A stretch of DNA of 64,000 nt from Oceanispirochaeta sp. M1 (GCF_003346715.1 NZ_QQPQ01000001.1:62001-126000), one strand, 5' to 3'; positions 18,927 through 28,560 are shown, counted from the stretch's first letter. Notes: a model not told the origin generated them from the letters alone. Numbers and translations are program-made.

Positions 18927-19936
18927 AGAATCGTAACAATATAAAAAAGATTCTGGGCTCTGCCTTTGCAGACAAAGGAATTCTCTTTGCTCTGCTCCTC
19001 CTCTGGATTATCGGAATTGTTGCCAACAGGAATTTCCGAAATCCCCTCATATTTCTGAATATCGCCCGTGAAGCCTCATTTGTCGGTTTTTCGGCTATAG
19101 GAATGACCTTTCTTATTATCACGGGAGACTTTGATCTCTCCGTAGGTTCCCTTCTGGCCCTATTGGCCATCATCACTGTGTCTATTGTGGGTGTTTTGGG
19201 CCTGGTTCCTACAATTTTAATTGTTGTCCTTCTGGGAGCTGTTGCGGGAGGTATAAACGGAACCTTATCTGCTGTCATGGGTATTCCGGCTTTTATCGCT
19301 ACACTGGCTATGTACTTTGTCTACAGGGCCCTTGCCTTCATTGTCTCCGATGGAAACCCTGTTCAATTTCAGGAAAAGTGGTTCACATCCCTGGGGAATG
19401 GCAAGTTTCTGGGTATTCCCATCCCCTTCATAACATTTCTAATCCTGGTACTGGTCATGTCCTACGTACTCAGGTACACCCTGTTCGGGCGATGGATACT
19501 ATCTGTAGGAAACTCAACAAAAGCCAGTGTCCTCTCGGGTATTCCTGTTGTCAAAACAAGGCTTGGAGCCTTTATCCTGACCGGTGCCTTTACGGGTCTC
19601 GCAGCGATCTTTTTAAGTTCCCGTCTCTGGTCGGCTAATCCGGGGATGAAATACGGTTATGAGTTTGAAGTGATCTCTGCCGTGGTTCTGGGTGGAACCA
19701 GCCTTAAAGGGGGAAAGGGGAGTGTGGTCAACACCTTTATTGCCTCTCTCTTCTTCGCCTCTATGGCCACGACTATGAACCTCTTTCAGATTGATTCCTA
19801 TATGCAGAGGGTGGTCATAGGATTTGTTCTTCTGGCAGCCTTTTCCATGTCAGGTGTACGTGACCGTATTGAAGAGTATATGCGTGTTCGTCAGAATAGA
19901 CTTCACCTTTCAAATTCGAAAGGGGATCAATCATGA
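18923..19936 (+). CDS. Sugar ABC transporter permease, RbsC type (second)
   Basis: 337 residues, ATGA overlap with the first permease. GMTFLIITGDFDLSVGSLLAL and SAVVLGGTSLKGGKGSVVNT mark it as RbsC-type. It has a longer charged N-terminus and C-terminus than its neighbour. Two non-identical permeases beside one ATPase are common in rhamnose and autoinducer-2 type importers of this class, consistent with a deoxy-sugar substrate (inference). Confidence 0.93.
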   Translation: MKNRNNIKKILGSAFADKGILFALLLLWIIGIVANRNFRNPLIFLNIAREASFVGFSAIGMTFLIITGDFDLSVGSLLALLAIITVSIVGVLGLVPTILIVVLLGAVAGGINGTLSAVMGIPAFIATLAMYFVYRALAFIVSDGNPVQFQEKWFTSLGNGKFLGIPIPFITFLILVLVMSYVLRYTLFGRWILSVGNSTKASVLSGIPVVKTRLGAFILTGAFTGLAAIFLSSRLWSANPGMKYGYEFEVISAVVLGGTSLKGGKGSVVNTFIASLFFASMATTMNLFQIDSYMQRVVIGFVLLAAFSMSGVRDRIEEYMRVRQNRLHLSNSKGDQS

Positions 19937-21357
19937 GCAAATCAGAAGTCAAAATAGCGGTCTTCGGCATTGGACTGGACACCTACTGGCCGCAATTTGA
20001 GGGCTTGGAAGATCGCCTGAAGGGCTATCTTTCACAGGTGGAAGGGATACTTGATGCTGATGGAGTGGATGTCATATCTGCGGGTCTGGTGGATAGTCCT
20101 GAGAAAGCTCGTTCAGCTGCTGCCATGTTCAGGAAAGCAGCTGTGGAACTCGTTTTCTGCTATATAACAACTTATGCACTTTCCTCAACAGTTCTTCCTG
20201 TGGCTCAGGAAGCCGGGGTTCCCGTCATCCTGCTCAATGTCCAGCCTGTTTCAGCCATCGATTATAAGTCGTTCAATAAACTGGAAGACCGTGGTGTGAT
20301 GACCGGAGAGTGGCTGGCACACTGCCAGGCCTGTTCGGTTCCCGAAATTGCCGGAATTTTCAACCCCGCCTCCATCCCTTACAGGATCGTAACCGGTTAT
20401 CTGGGACAGGACAAAACAGAACAGAATATTCGGGAGTGGGTGGATGCTGCCAAAGTATACAGCATTATGAAGGAGAATCGCCTGGGTATTCTTGGTCACT
20501 ACTATGGTGGAATGCTCGATGTTTATACCGACCTGGCACAACAATCCTATACCCTTGGAACCCATATTGAAATTCTGGAAATGTGTGAACTGGCCAAATT
20601 TCGCCGGGAAGTCACAGATAAACAGGTGGATGATAAAATAAAGGAGTTTGAAGAGACCTTTGTTATCTCTGAGGAATGTGAGATTCATGAGCTGATCAGG
20701 GCCGCCAGGACATCGGTGGCTTTGGATCGCCTTGTAGAAGAGCATCAACTTGGCTCCCTGGCTTATTACTATGAGGGGCAGGATGGAAATGAATATGAAG
20801 ATATCGTTACTTCGGTCATAGCGGGTAACACACTGCTTACAGGCCGAAATATTCCTGTGGCCGGAGAGTGTGAAGTAAAAAATGCCCAGGCAATGAAGAT
20901 CCTTGACAGCTTTGGAGCGGGAGGTTCATTCAGCGAGTATTATGGTATGGACTTTGATGATGATATTGTTATGCTTGGTCATGATGGTCCGGCTCACTTT
21001 GCAATATCTCAAGGGGATGTGGGTCTTGTTCCTCTCTCCGTATATCATGGGAAACCAGGAAAGGGGCTCTCCATTCAAATGACAGTCAAGCATGGTCCGG
21101 TCACCCTGCTTTCAGTGGTAGAGGGTACCAGTGGTCTCTTTCTTCTGGTTGCTGAGGGAGAATGTGTTCCGGGACCTGTCTTAGAAATTGGAAACACCAA
21201 CAGTCGGTACCGTTTTTCTATTGGCGCAGAACAGTTTATGAATGAGTGGAGTTATGCCGGTCCAACCCACCATTGTGCTATCGGTACAGGTCTTCAGGCT
21301 TCCAGAATCCAAAAATTCGGTCTGTTGGCCGGCTTGGAAGTTAAGATTATCTGCTGA
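19933..21357 (+). CDS. L-fucose/L-arabinose isomerase-family protein
   Basis: 474 residues, ATGA overlap with the permease, so it is part of the transport operon. It follows the AraA/FucI fold: an N-terminal Rossmann-like half (VLPVAQEAGVPVILLNVQP near 90-110), a middle substrate region (GILGHYYGGMLDVYTD) and a C-terminal half with PVAGECEVKNA and LGHDGPAHFAIS. These C-terminal Glu and His residues sit where the isomerase metal site is expected. It probably converts the imported aldose to a ketose. The substrate is not evident: a separate RhaA is present 8 kb upstream, and no dedicated kinase is in this operon. Confidence 0.78.
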   Translation: MSKSEVKIAVFGIGLDTYWPQFEGLEDRLKGYLSQVEGILDADGVDVISAGLVDSPEKARSAAAMFRKAAVELVFCYITTYALSSTVLPVAQEAGVPVILLNVQPVSAIDYKSFNKLEDRGVMTGEWLAHCQACSVPEIAGIFNPASIPYRIVTGYLGQDKTEQNIREWVDAAKVYSIMKENRLGILGHYYGGMLDVYTDLAQQSYTLGTHIEILEMCELAKFRREVTDKQVDDKIKEFEETFVISEECEIHELIRAARTSVALDRLVEEHQLGSLAYYYEGQDGNEYEDIVTSVIAGNTLLTGRNIPVAGECEVKNAQAMKILDSFGAGGSFSEYYGMDFDDDIVMLGHDGPAHFAISQGDVGLVPLSVYHGKPGKGLSIQMTVKHGPVTLLSVVEGTSGLFLLVAEGECVPGPVLEIGNTNSRYRFSIGAEQFMNEWSYAGPTHHCAIGTGLQASRIQKFGLLAGLEVKIIC

Positions 21358-21409
21358 TGATTATATTAAGAGGAGACGGTTTTTAAGCGCATCCTCTATT
21401 AAATTTTAT

Positions 21410-21501
21410 CTGGCAGAGTCACATGTTGTCAGGAAAATTCAAATGTCATGGAAATTGCAGACCATGTGAACCTGAGCCTAGAGTATTTAAATATCAAGTA
21501 A
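21410..21501 (+). pseudogene. Degraded AraC-type helix-turn-helix remnant
   Basis: In the gap before the histidine kinase, 21448-21501 reads MEIADHVNLSLEYLNIK followed by a stop. This is an excellent match to the first AraC recognition block (IADHVNLSxxYLxxxFK). Just upstream, in another frame, SHVVRKIQ resembles the helix that normally precedes it. I read this as a frameshifted and truncated regulator fragment. It is short, so chance similarity is possible. Confidence 0.4.
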
Positions 21502-21629
21502 TCTGAGAAATAGATCAATTTCAGATTAATACTGCCCCTGATTCCTCAGGCTCCCATATAGCCCGGTGTTTTCATAATATTTTGTGAGCTGTGTAAAACT
21601 CTGAGATTGTCACCCACCCTCAGTCTTTA

Positions 21630-21659
21630 TTGACAACATTCAAGACAGGCAGGCATAAT
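21630..21659 (+). promoter_or_regulatory. Sigma-70 promoter abutting the kinase start codon
   Basis: TTGACA (21630-21635), 18-base spacer, CATAAT (21654-21659). Transcription would start about at the ATG at 21666, giving little or no leader. Confidence 0.6.
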
Positions 21660-21665
21660 CATTGA

Positions 21666-23363
21666 ATGCGTCCAATCAGGGGTTCACTAAAAACTCGCTT
21701 TTTCAGTTCTTTTCTACTACTCATCGTATTACCTCTCTTTCTTGTAGGGGGGATAATCACACGCAGCTATTATAAAACATTGTTTGATGTCAAACTGAAT
21801 GAATCCAGAAATATTACGATGAGATACGCCGATGCCATTAATGAAGAAATCGAAGAGCTGGCATTGAAGATATCGGCCCTCAGCTATAATGATCCTTTTC
21901 TTGATCTGATCAATCAGTACGATTTGTCCCCCTCCCGAAAACAATCCCTGGAAATATCAAATGAAATTGACAGTCTTCTGGATCTTCACTTTAATTATTC
22001 CGGTGATATTCTTTCGGCATTGATGTTCCTGAATTCAGAAAAACTGTATATCTATAAAAATCCTCTGATAGGAATTCGGGAGGATATGATTCAGGACCCC
22101 TGGTATGGGGAAATTCAAGAGACTTCGGATCAGGTTCTTTTTCTGGATGATCTCAGTTATCAGAGCATGGGCGGAACCCCTCGATTTCGTCTGGGAGCAG
22201 CAATTCGAAGGGAGATTGATCCAAATCTGAAATCCCTGACCCTATTACTCCTATACAATCTCCGCGCTCTTGAAAATCTCTCCCGTTCGGGGAGTGCCAA
22301 TAACAGATATGTTATCTACAGTCATACAGGCAAGGTCTTATTCACAGAAGGATTTTCCGAAGAGCAGTTGGACGATGACTTCCAGAAATGTGATTTTTTA
22401 AGCTATGAGGTTTCCATCGATAAAACGGGATGGACTCTGGTCAATTACATGAATATACGGCAGATCAGAGGACCTGTACTGAAGAGCACCATTTTATTCC
22501 TGATATTAATGTCACTGATATCTCTTTTATTTCTGATCTACGGTCTTTCCCTTATGAGACAGATCATCACTCCAATCCAGGAATCTGTCGAAAGAATGTC
22601 CTTTGTAGAGAAGGGCGATTTTTCTGTCCGTCTGGCAGAATCAAAGATCCCTGAATTGGATAGAATGTCCCACTCCTTTAACAGGATGGTGGGTGAAATA
22701 GATAAGTTGACCCATGAAATCAGAAAAACAGAACAGGGGAAAAAGGAAGCCGAGATTCAGGCTCTTCAATTTCAGATCAACCCCCATTTTCTCTCCAACA
22801 CCCTGAACAGCATCAAGGTTATGGCGAGGATGATTGAGGCGGAGACCATAAAAGAGACAACAACCGCCCTTATGAGAGTGGTAAGCAATTCCTTCCGGGA
22901 ACCGGGAGAATTAAACTCCCTCCAACAGGAGATCCTGAATATCAAAGACTATATCCTGATCATGCAGGTCCGTTTCGGGGACAGCTTCAGGGTTAAGATA
23001 AGAATAGAAGAGCATCTGGAAGATGTAAGAATCATGAAAATGCTCATTCAGCCCCTGGTGGAAAATGCCATTATTCACGGCCTCAGCCCCCGGTCTATGA
23101 AGGGCTGTCTGGTGATTCTATTCAGAAAAAAGAGGAGCTGTCTGGAAATCCTTATTGTAGATAACGGGGTGGGCTTGGAAGATAATAAAACTATTGAAGA
23201 GAAGGATTATCAGCACCGTGGTTTATATAATATAGGTCTGGCAAACGTCAGGGAGCGTATACGGATGTATTACGGCAGCTCGGGGAGTATGTCCCTCTCA
23301 GGCAGGGCAGGATTGTATACCAGAGTCATGTTGCGGCTCCCTTTAAAAGGAAAAATGGAATGA
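21666..23363 (+). CDS. Sensor histidine kinase, YesM type
   Basis: 565 residues: membrane helix 10-32, extracytoplasmic sensor to about 270, second helix 275-297, HAMP (about 298-350), then the LytS/YesM-type His_kinase block QFQINPHFLSNTLNSIK with the phospho-accepting His near 375. The ATP-binding domain has PLVENAIIHG near 464 and DNGVGL near 499. ATG 21666 is the only plausible start, as no ATG, GTG or TTG follows for a long stretch. It overlaps the response regulator by ATGA and probably controls the adjacent ABC sugar operon. Confidence 0.92.
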   Translation: MRPIRGSLKTRFFSSFLLLIVLPLFLVGGIITRSYYKTLFDVKLNESRNITMRYADAINEEIEELALKISALSYNDPFLDLINQYDLSPSRKQSLEISNEIDSLLDLHFNYSGDILSALMFLNSEKLYIYKNPLIGIREDMIQDPWYGEIQETSDQVLFLDDLSYQSMGGTPRFRLGAAIRREIDPNLKSLTLLLLYNLRALENLSRSGSANNRYVIYSHTGKVLFTEGFSEEQLDDDFQKCDFLSYEVSIDKTGWTLVNYMNIRQIRGPVLKSTILFLILMSLISLLFLIYGLSLMRQIITPIQESVERMSFVEKGDFSVRLAESKIPELDRMSHSFNRMVGEIDKLTHEIRKTEQGKKEAEIQALQFQINPHFLSNTLNSIKVMARMIEAETIKETTTALMRVVSNSFREPGELNSLQQEILNIKDYILIMQVRFGDSFRVKIRIEEHLEDVRIMKMLIQPLVENAIIHGLSPRSMKGCLVILFRKKRSCLEILIVDNGVGLEDNKTIEEKDYQHRGLYNIGLANVRERIRMYYGSSGSMSLSGRAGLYTRVMLRLPLKGKME

Positions 23364-24541
23364 TAAATATTGTCCTGGCGGATGATGAACCTCTGGCTTT
23401 GTATGAGCTTAAAACGATAGTCCCCTGGGAAGAACAGGGATTTCATGTGACAGGAGAATTCAGGAATGGCAAGGCGGTTCTGGACTTTCTGATTGACCAT
23501 CCTGGAACAGATCTGGTTCTTCTTGATATCAATATGCCCGTAATGACGGGGCTTGAAGTCATTGAAGAGTGGCGAAAACGAGAGGGGAAAACCGAGTTTA
23601 TTATAATCAGTGCCTATAGTGATTATCCTCTGGTTCGCAGAGCTTTTCAAAATGGAGCCTGCGACTACATTCTCAAAGAAGATATGGAAACGGCGGCTCT
23701 TCTTCCCATACTGGAAAAGCTGAGAAAAAAAATTTTGACAAAGGGTGGGGTCCCTATTCCCGGGGAGGATGAAAAAAATGAAGCCTTAGCCGTGAAGATA
23801 CTCCATTACCTCGAGGCTGAAGAGCTGCCGGAATCCCCCATTGATTCTCTTTTTTCATGCCCCTTGTCTCTTCTTATGAAATTTGAGTTTATAAACTGCT
23901 TTCGTCATGAAATACCCATTCAGGATGTTCTTCTGAGGTCTCTATTGGAATCACTTCTGCAAGAGTATGCATACTATTATATTCTGAAATCCGGAGCCGA
24001 TTATTATCTCATCCTCCCTCATGAGGCTGATCTTACGGATCCAGTCCATCTGGATGTATTTATCAAAGAAATAAAGACGGCTCTGAAGCAGTCACTGAAC
24101 TATAGTGCCCTGATTCTCAGCAGATCCGGCGGCTATGAAAATCTCCCCGGCCAATATAAAAAACTTAAAGACCAGCACCAATATAAGAGCCGTGGAGTAA
24201 TGCAGTCCCTGCAATTTTTAAGAGCCCATTATAATGATCCGGAGATCAGCCTTGATTCTCTTTGTAAGAAGACCGGCTTGAGCCGAAATCACCTGAGCAC
24301 AGTCTTCAAACAGGAAATGGGACTGGGGTATAAGGATTTTTTGAATGAAATACGCATCAGTCATGCCATAACACTCCTTGAAACAACAGATACTCAGATT
24401 CAGGAGATAAGTGAACGCTGCGGATTCTCCAATGTAGAACATTTCAGCAGAACATTTAAAAACCGGACAGCCCTTTCTCCCAGTCATTTTTTCCGTAATA
24501 AAAGTCAAATATCCGGTAATAAAATCATTCCTGAATCATAA
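23360..24541 (+). CDS. AraC-type response regulator, YesN type
   Basis: 393 residues. Receiver domain 1-120 with acidic pocket ADDEP, phospho-acceptor in LLDINMP near 55 and the conserved Lys in YILKED near 104. A linker of about 150 residues leads to an AraC double helix-turn-helix (about 281-385: GLSRNHLSTVFKQEMG and CGFSNVEHFSRTFKN). Partner of the overlapping kinase. It likely activates the transporter genes that start 50 bases downstream. Confidence 0.92.
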   Translation: MINIVLADDEPLALYELKTIVPWEEQGFHVTGEFRNGKAVLDFLIDHPGTDLVLLDINMPVMTGLEVIEEWRKREGKTEFIIISAYSDYPLVRRAFQNGACDYILKEDMETAALLPILEKLRKKILTKGGVPIPGEDEKNEALAVKILHYLEAEELPESPIDSLFSCPLSLLMKFEFINCFRHEIPIQDVLLRSLLESLLQEYAYYYILKSGADYYLILPHEADLTDPVHLDVFIKEIKTALKQSLNYSALILSRSGGYENLPGQYKKLKDQHQYKSRGVMQSLQFLRAHYNDPEISLDSLCKKTGLSRNHLSTVFKQEMGLGYKDFLNEIRISHAITLLETTDTQIQEISERCGFSNVEHFSRTFKNRTALSPSHFFRNKSQISGNKIIPES

Positions 24542-24590
24542 AAACGGGTTGAAGATGGGATCAGTAATTAACAAAAGGAGAACCTGATTT

Positions 24591-25859
24591 ATGAAAAAAA
24601 AGACATTTTTATCCGTACTGATTCTATTGATTTTCACTGCCGGATTCCTCTGTGCCTCAGGACAGAGTGATGCTGCTGAAAAAAGTATCACCCTGAACTT
24701 AGTGACATGGGATTCAACCGCCTACAAATACATGATGAGTATAAATCCCATGGCAGAGCTCTACAAAGAGAGCCACCCCAATGTGGAAATTATCATTGAA
24801 AGTTCCAAAGATACTGAGTCATTTGAGCAGACCATGCAGATTAGAGCCGCGGCAGGAGAGCTGCCCGATATTATTCCCTTAAAGCCATATATGCTTGAAA
24901 GATACAAAGACCTTTTGCTGCCCTTGAATGATCATCCTTCAACAAAAGTGAATAAATTTGCCGAGATGTATTCTCTCGATGGCAATATAATAGGTCTGCC
25001 TACGCGCAGCTTCAATGAGTTTGTTTACTACCGTAAGAGTATTTTTAAAGAGCTTGGTCTGACTGTTCCCGAAACCTGGGGAGAGTTCATGACCCTTCTT
25101 GAGACAATCAAAGACGATGGACGTTTTACTCCTTTGCTGATGGGTCTCAAAGATGCATGGCCTGACTATCCCTTTAACGAGTTTATGCCCTTCCTGGAAT
25201 CCGGAGACGGCAACTATTATAACGTCATGGCCGAAATGGATGCTCCTTTTTCTCCTGGTAAACCTTTTTATGAAAGCTATGCCCGTATACAGGATATGTA
25301 TGACCTGAATGCGATGGGACATGACCCCCTGGGTGTCGGCTTTGATGAAGTCAAGCTTCAGTTTGTTGCAGGCAAGGGAGCTATGCTTGCAGCAGGGCAG
25401 TGGTTTATCGAAGATTACCGTAGAAATCTGCAGGGAGATGTAGACGACCTGGGAATCTTTTTCCTCCCCGTTCGTGACAGCAAATCAGAGACTCTCTATG
25501 CCTCAGTCATGGCAGATTCCTTTTACGGTATTCCCAAGGACAACAAGAATACTGAAGCGGCCATGGAATTCCTTTCCTGGTACTTTGATGTTTATTATGC
25601 ACAGATTCTTCCCGCCCTGGGTGTCTCTTCAACTATAGAAGGAATTGAAGTTGCAGACAATCCCGTACTGGCTCAAATTGCCGATCTGGAACAACCTGAA
25701 TATATTCTTCTGGAAGCCGATGGTCCTGCCTTCACAGAAATAAAAAATGCGATTCAGTTTGATGTAAAAAAACTGGGACAGGAAATGTCTGTCGATTATT
25801 ATGACTCCTTTGACGCCATGATGGATACCCTCAATAAACAGTGGGCTGACGCCAGATAA
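24591..25859 (+). CDS. Extracellular solute-binding protein, family 1
   Basis: 422 residues. The N-terminal signal ends in a lipobox-like region with Cys (GFLCASGQSDAAEK), so it is probably an anchored lipoprotein. Family-1 landmarks are LVTWDS near 35, the PDIIPLKPYM strand, FNEFVYYRKSIFKELGLTVPETWGEF and a helical C-terminal lobe. These proteins bind oligosaccharides or sugar derivatives. AAGGAG precedes the ATG. First gene of a transporter that has no ATPase in the operon; a shared MsmX-type ATPase would be needed. Confidence 0.92.
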   Translation: MKKKTFLSVLILLIFTAGFLCASGQSDAAEKSITLNLVTWDSTAYKYMMSINPMAELYKESHPNVEIIIESSKDTESFEQTMQIRAAAGELPDIIPLKPYMLERYKDLLLPLNDHPSTKVNKFAEMYSLDGNIIGLPTRSFNEFVYYRKSIFKELGLTVPETWGEFMTLLETIKDDGRFTPLLMGLKDAWPDYPFNEFMPFLESGDGNYYNVMAEMDAPFSPGKPFYESYARIQDMYDLNAMGHDPLGVGFDEVKLQFVAGKGAMLAAGQWFIEDYRRNLQGDVDDLGIFFLPVRDSKSETLYASVMADSFYGIPKDNKNTEAAMEFLSWYFDVYYAQILPALGVSSTIEGIEVADNPVLAQIADLEQPEYILLEADGPAFTEIKNAIQFDVKKLGQEMSVDYYDSFDAMMDTLNKQWADAR

Positions 25860-25869
25860 TACCATTCTC

Positions 25870-25902
25870 CCCGGGGGCATTGCTCCCGGGAATCCTATTT
25901 TT
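25870..25902 (+). terminator. Hairpin after solute-binding protein gene
   Basis: CCCGGGGGC (25870-25878) pairs with GCTCCCGGG (25882-25890) around a three-base loop with one G-U pair. A U-rich run follows at 25896-25902. Likely partial terminator between binding protein and permeases. Confidence 0.75.
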
Positions 25903-25939
25903 AAAAAGCATCCTTCTTACCCCTAGAGGACCCCTCCCC

Positions 25940-26827
25940 ATGAATAATAACAGCTATGAGAAAGAAAAAAATAAGACTCTGTTTCTATACCTCACCATAC
26001 CGATTCTCCTGACCCTGCTCCTTGTGATTTATCCCCTGATACGCCTTTTCTTTTACAGTCTGACCGACTGGAACGGCATCAGTCCGTCCAGTAACTTTCT
26101 GGGTTTAAAAAATTATATAAGAGTTCTGTGGGATATGCCCGAGGTCTGGCTGAGTCTGAAAAACAACAGCATTTACTTTCTGGGTCACCTCTTATTCATC
26201 CCCTTTGAAATTCTCATTGCCTATTATCTCGATAAACAGATCAGGCTGGGGGGATTCTATAAGACGATGGTTCTTCTGCCCTATATCATCAACGGGGTCG
26301 CTGTCTCATATATGTTCAGCTTCTTTTTCTCTCCCACAAACGGGGCGATGAATACTCTCCTGGCTACCTTCTTTACAGGCTATGAACCCATACGCTGGTT
26401 AAGCAGCCCGGAAATAGTCAACTTCACTCTTACATTTGTTTCGATCTGGCGCTTTGCGGGCTTTCATATCATCCTCTTTATGGCGGGAGTCATCTCCATC
26501 CCCCGGGAACTCTTTGAAGCTGCTCAGATGGACGGCGCCGGTGATGCTCTTGTCTTCAGAAAGATAGTGCTCCCCAATATAATGATCATCATCGAAATAG
26601 TACTCTTCCTCAATGTCCGGGGGGCTTTACAGGTTTTTGATATTCCCTTTGTCATGACCGGAGGAGGGCCGGGTTTTGCCAGCAGTACCTTTACAATATT
26701 GAGTATAAAAACAGCCTTTAATTTCAGCAGTTTCGGCCTGGCAAGTTCCATGGCGGTTGTACTGTTTTTCATGATTATCTTCTTTTCAATCATCCAGAAT
26801 ACAATCCTCAAGAGAGGTCAAAAATAA
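25940..26827 (+). CDS. Sugar ABC transporter permease, MalF/UgpA type
   Basis: I place the start at ATG 25940. The open frame extends upstream to a TTG that lies inside the hairpin, so that start is unlikely. The product is 295 residues with six hydrophobic segments and the family loop ELFEAAQMDGAGDALVFRKIVLPNI (EAA motif) near 190-215. It forms the inner-membrane channel with the next permease. Confidence 0.9.
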   Translation: MNNNSYEKEKNKTLFLYLTIPILLTLLLVIYPLIRLFFYSLTDWNGISPSSNFLGLKNYIRVLWDMPEVWLSLKNNSIYFLGHLLFIPFEILIAYYLDKQIRLGGFYKTMVLLPYIINGVAVSYMFSFFFSPTNGAMNTLLATFFTGYEPIRWLSSPEIVNFTLTFVSIWRFAGFHIILFMAGVISIPRELFEAAQMDGAGDALVFRKIVLPNIMIIIEIVLFLNVRGALQVFDIPFVMTGGGPGFASSTFTILSIKTAFNFSSFGLASSMAVVLFFMIIFFSIIQNTILKRGQK

Positions 26828-27660
26828 TGAAATTCCGTCTAAAAAGATCCGATATCATAAGGGGAACAATTCTAACCCTGATGGTATTTGTAGTGATCCT
26901 GCCTCTCAGTATTACAATATTTGCCTCAATGAAGACTCCCCTTGAGTTGGGAAACTCTACCCCCCTTACCCCCCCTTCTGGAGTGATGCTGGCCAATTAT
27001 CTGACTGTTTTTCAAGTGGGAGGCGTCTTCCGCTCTTTTTTCAACAGCATGTATCTGGTTGTTGTGAGCCTTATTATAAACACCTTCCTGGCCTCTACGG
27101 TCTCCTACTGTCTGTCACGATTTGAGTTCAAATTTAAAAAACTGGTGCTTCTACTCTTTCTTATGGGAATGATTGTGCCGGTGTATGTCACAGAGATTTC
27201 CCGATTCGGCATTATCAAGATGCTGGGTCTGTACAATACTCATTGGGCCGCCATTACCATCTATGCCGGAGCAGATATGATGCAGGTCTATGTCTATATG
27301 CAGTTTATGAGCCAGATTCCCAAAAGCCTTGATGAAAGTGCCATGCTCGACGGTCTGCCCCTCTATAAAATTTACTGGAGGATCATTCTTCCCCTCCTGT
27401 TACCTGCTGTGGCCACATTGGGAATTTTGAAGATGGTGGATATTATGAACGATATGTATATTCCCTTTCTCTACATGCCCTCAATGAAGCTGAGAACCCT
27501 CACCACCAATCTGATGGCCGCCTTCAGCGACTCCCGCCTGGGAGCCTGGCAGAATCTGAGTGCCGCAATCATCATAGTGATGCTTCCGGTGACAATCATT
27601 TATCTGATTTTTCAGAAGCAGGTGATGCGGGGTATTATGGCCGGTGCGGTGAAAGGCTGA
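26827..27660 (+). CDS. Sugar ABC transporter permease, MalG/UgpE type
   Basis: 277 residues, TAATG one-base overlap with the first permease. EAA loop SLDESAMLDGLPLYKIYWRIILPLL near 160-185, and the typical C-terminal QKQVMRGIMAGAVKG. Its last 180 bases are also covered on the opposite strand by the AraC gene at 27481-28560. Confidence 0.93.
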   Translation: MKFRLKRSDIIRGTILTLMVFVVILPLSITIFASMKTPLELGNSTPLTPPSGVMLANYLTVFQVGGVFRSFFNSMYLVVVSLIINTFLASTVSYCLSRFEFKFKKLVLLLFLMGMIVPVYVTEISRFGIIKMLGLYNTHWAAITIYAGADMMQVYVYMQFMSQIPKSLDESAMLDGLPLYKIYWRIILPLLLPAVATLGILKMVDIMNDMYIPFLYMPSMKLRTLTTNLMAAFSDSRLGAWQNLSAAIIIVMLPVTIIYLIFQKQVMRGIMAGAVKG

Positions 27661-28560
27661 ATCCATACCATTCCGGCTGTCTCTATACGCGGAGGGTGTA
27701 CAGCCGAAGGCCTCCCGGAAGAACCGGTTAAACCGGGATATGTCGGAGAATCCGCAGTCATGACTTATGCTGAGGATCTTATCATTGCCCGTTCTCAGCC
27801 TCTGTACCGCAGCTGCCAGACGCCTCTGTTTTAGAAAATTGCCGGTACTCATGCCCGTGTACTCCTTGAACCTGCGACAGAGATTGCTCGGATTAAGACC
27901 GCTTATCCGGCACAGATCATCCAGTCGGACTGGTCTGACATAGTTTTTTTCCAGAAAAGCACATACTTTTTCAATCCTGAAACGGTATCCCTCGGAATGG
28001 AAGACCTCCTTCACAGGAGCCGCCCGGCACAGCTCAATCAGAAAAAGCCGGAAAAGGGACTGTATGGCTGCTTCCTGACCGGTTCCTTCCATATTCTGCT
28101 CTTCATAAAGCATCATCAGCAGGCTCTCCATTTTCCCCGTATCACGGACATTCAGATGCCGGATGCTGTTGAGGCGGTTCCCCAATTCAGGATGGAGAGG
28201 AATCAGATCATAGAGCCGGGCGGACAGAGGCTCCGGAAGATCCGGGAGAGGGTAGAGTGCCGGCATCAGGTAAATATTCATAAGCTCTACAGGGCCATCG
28301 GGGGTTCTTAGTGAGTGGTATTGCCTGTCATTTACGATGGTAAGCCCTCCGGTCGATTCATCGAAACTGCTGTCAGCGGTAACATGCCGGAAAGTTCCAT
28401 GAAGAACAAAGAGGATCTCTATAAAGTCATGTCCGTGGTAGTCATGCTGATTCTGTTCAAAGGCCTTGAAGTACTCCAGGGCCAGGCCTGTTTTCTCCAG
28501 ACGCTCTTCGATGATATGGAGGTTGGGTCTCTTGATTCCTTGTAAAGATTCGCCATGCAT
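27481..28560 (-). CDS. AraC-family regulator with antisense C-terminal extension
   Basis: Start taken at 28560 (MHGESLQG); the longer upstream reading runs into the divergent promoter. 359 residues: cupin sensor (YHGHDFIEILFVLHG near 40-55) and AraC double helix-turn-helix (about 195-298). The usual family end is near the GCTPSAYRDS segment. Here no stop follows and about 60 extra residues, rich in His, Asn and Gly, are read from the antisense of the permease 3' end. The original stop was probably lost. Divergent from the UroD-family gene. Confidence 0.8.
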   Translation of the reverse strand: MHGESLQGIKRPNLHIIEERLEKTGLALEYFKAFEQNQHDYHGHDFIEILFVLHGTFRHVTADSSFDESTGGLTIVNDRQYHSLRTPDGPVELMNIYLMPALYPLPDLPEPLSARLYDLIPLHPELGNRLNSIRHLNVRDTGKMESLLMMLYEEQNMEGTGQEAAIQSLFRLFLIELCRAAPVKEVFHSEGYRFRIEKVCAFLEKNYVRPVRLDDLCRISGLNPSNLCRRFKEYTGMSTGNFLKQRRLAAAVQRLRTGNDKILSISHDCGFSDISRFNRFFREAFGCTPSAYRDSRNGMDSAFHRTGHNTPHHLLLKNQINDCHRKHHYDDCGTQILPGSQAGVAEGGHQIGGEGSQLH

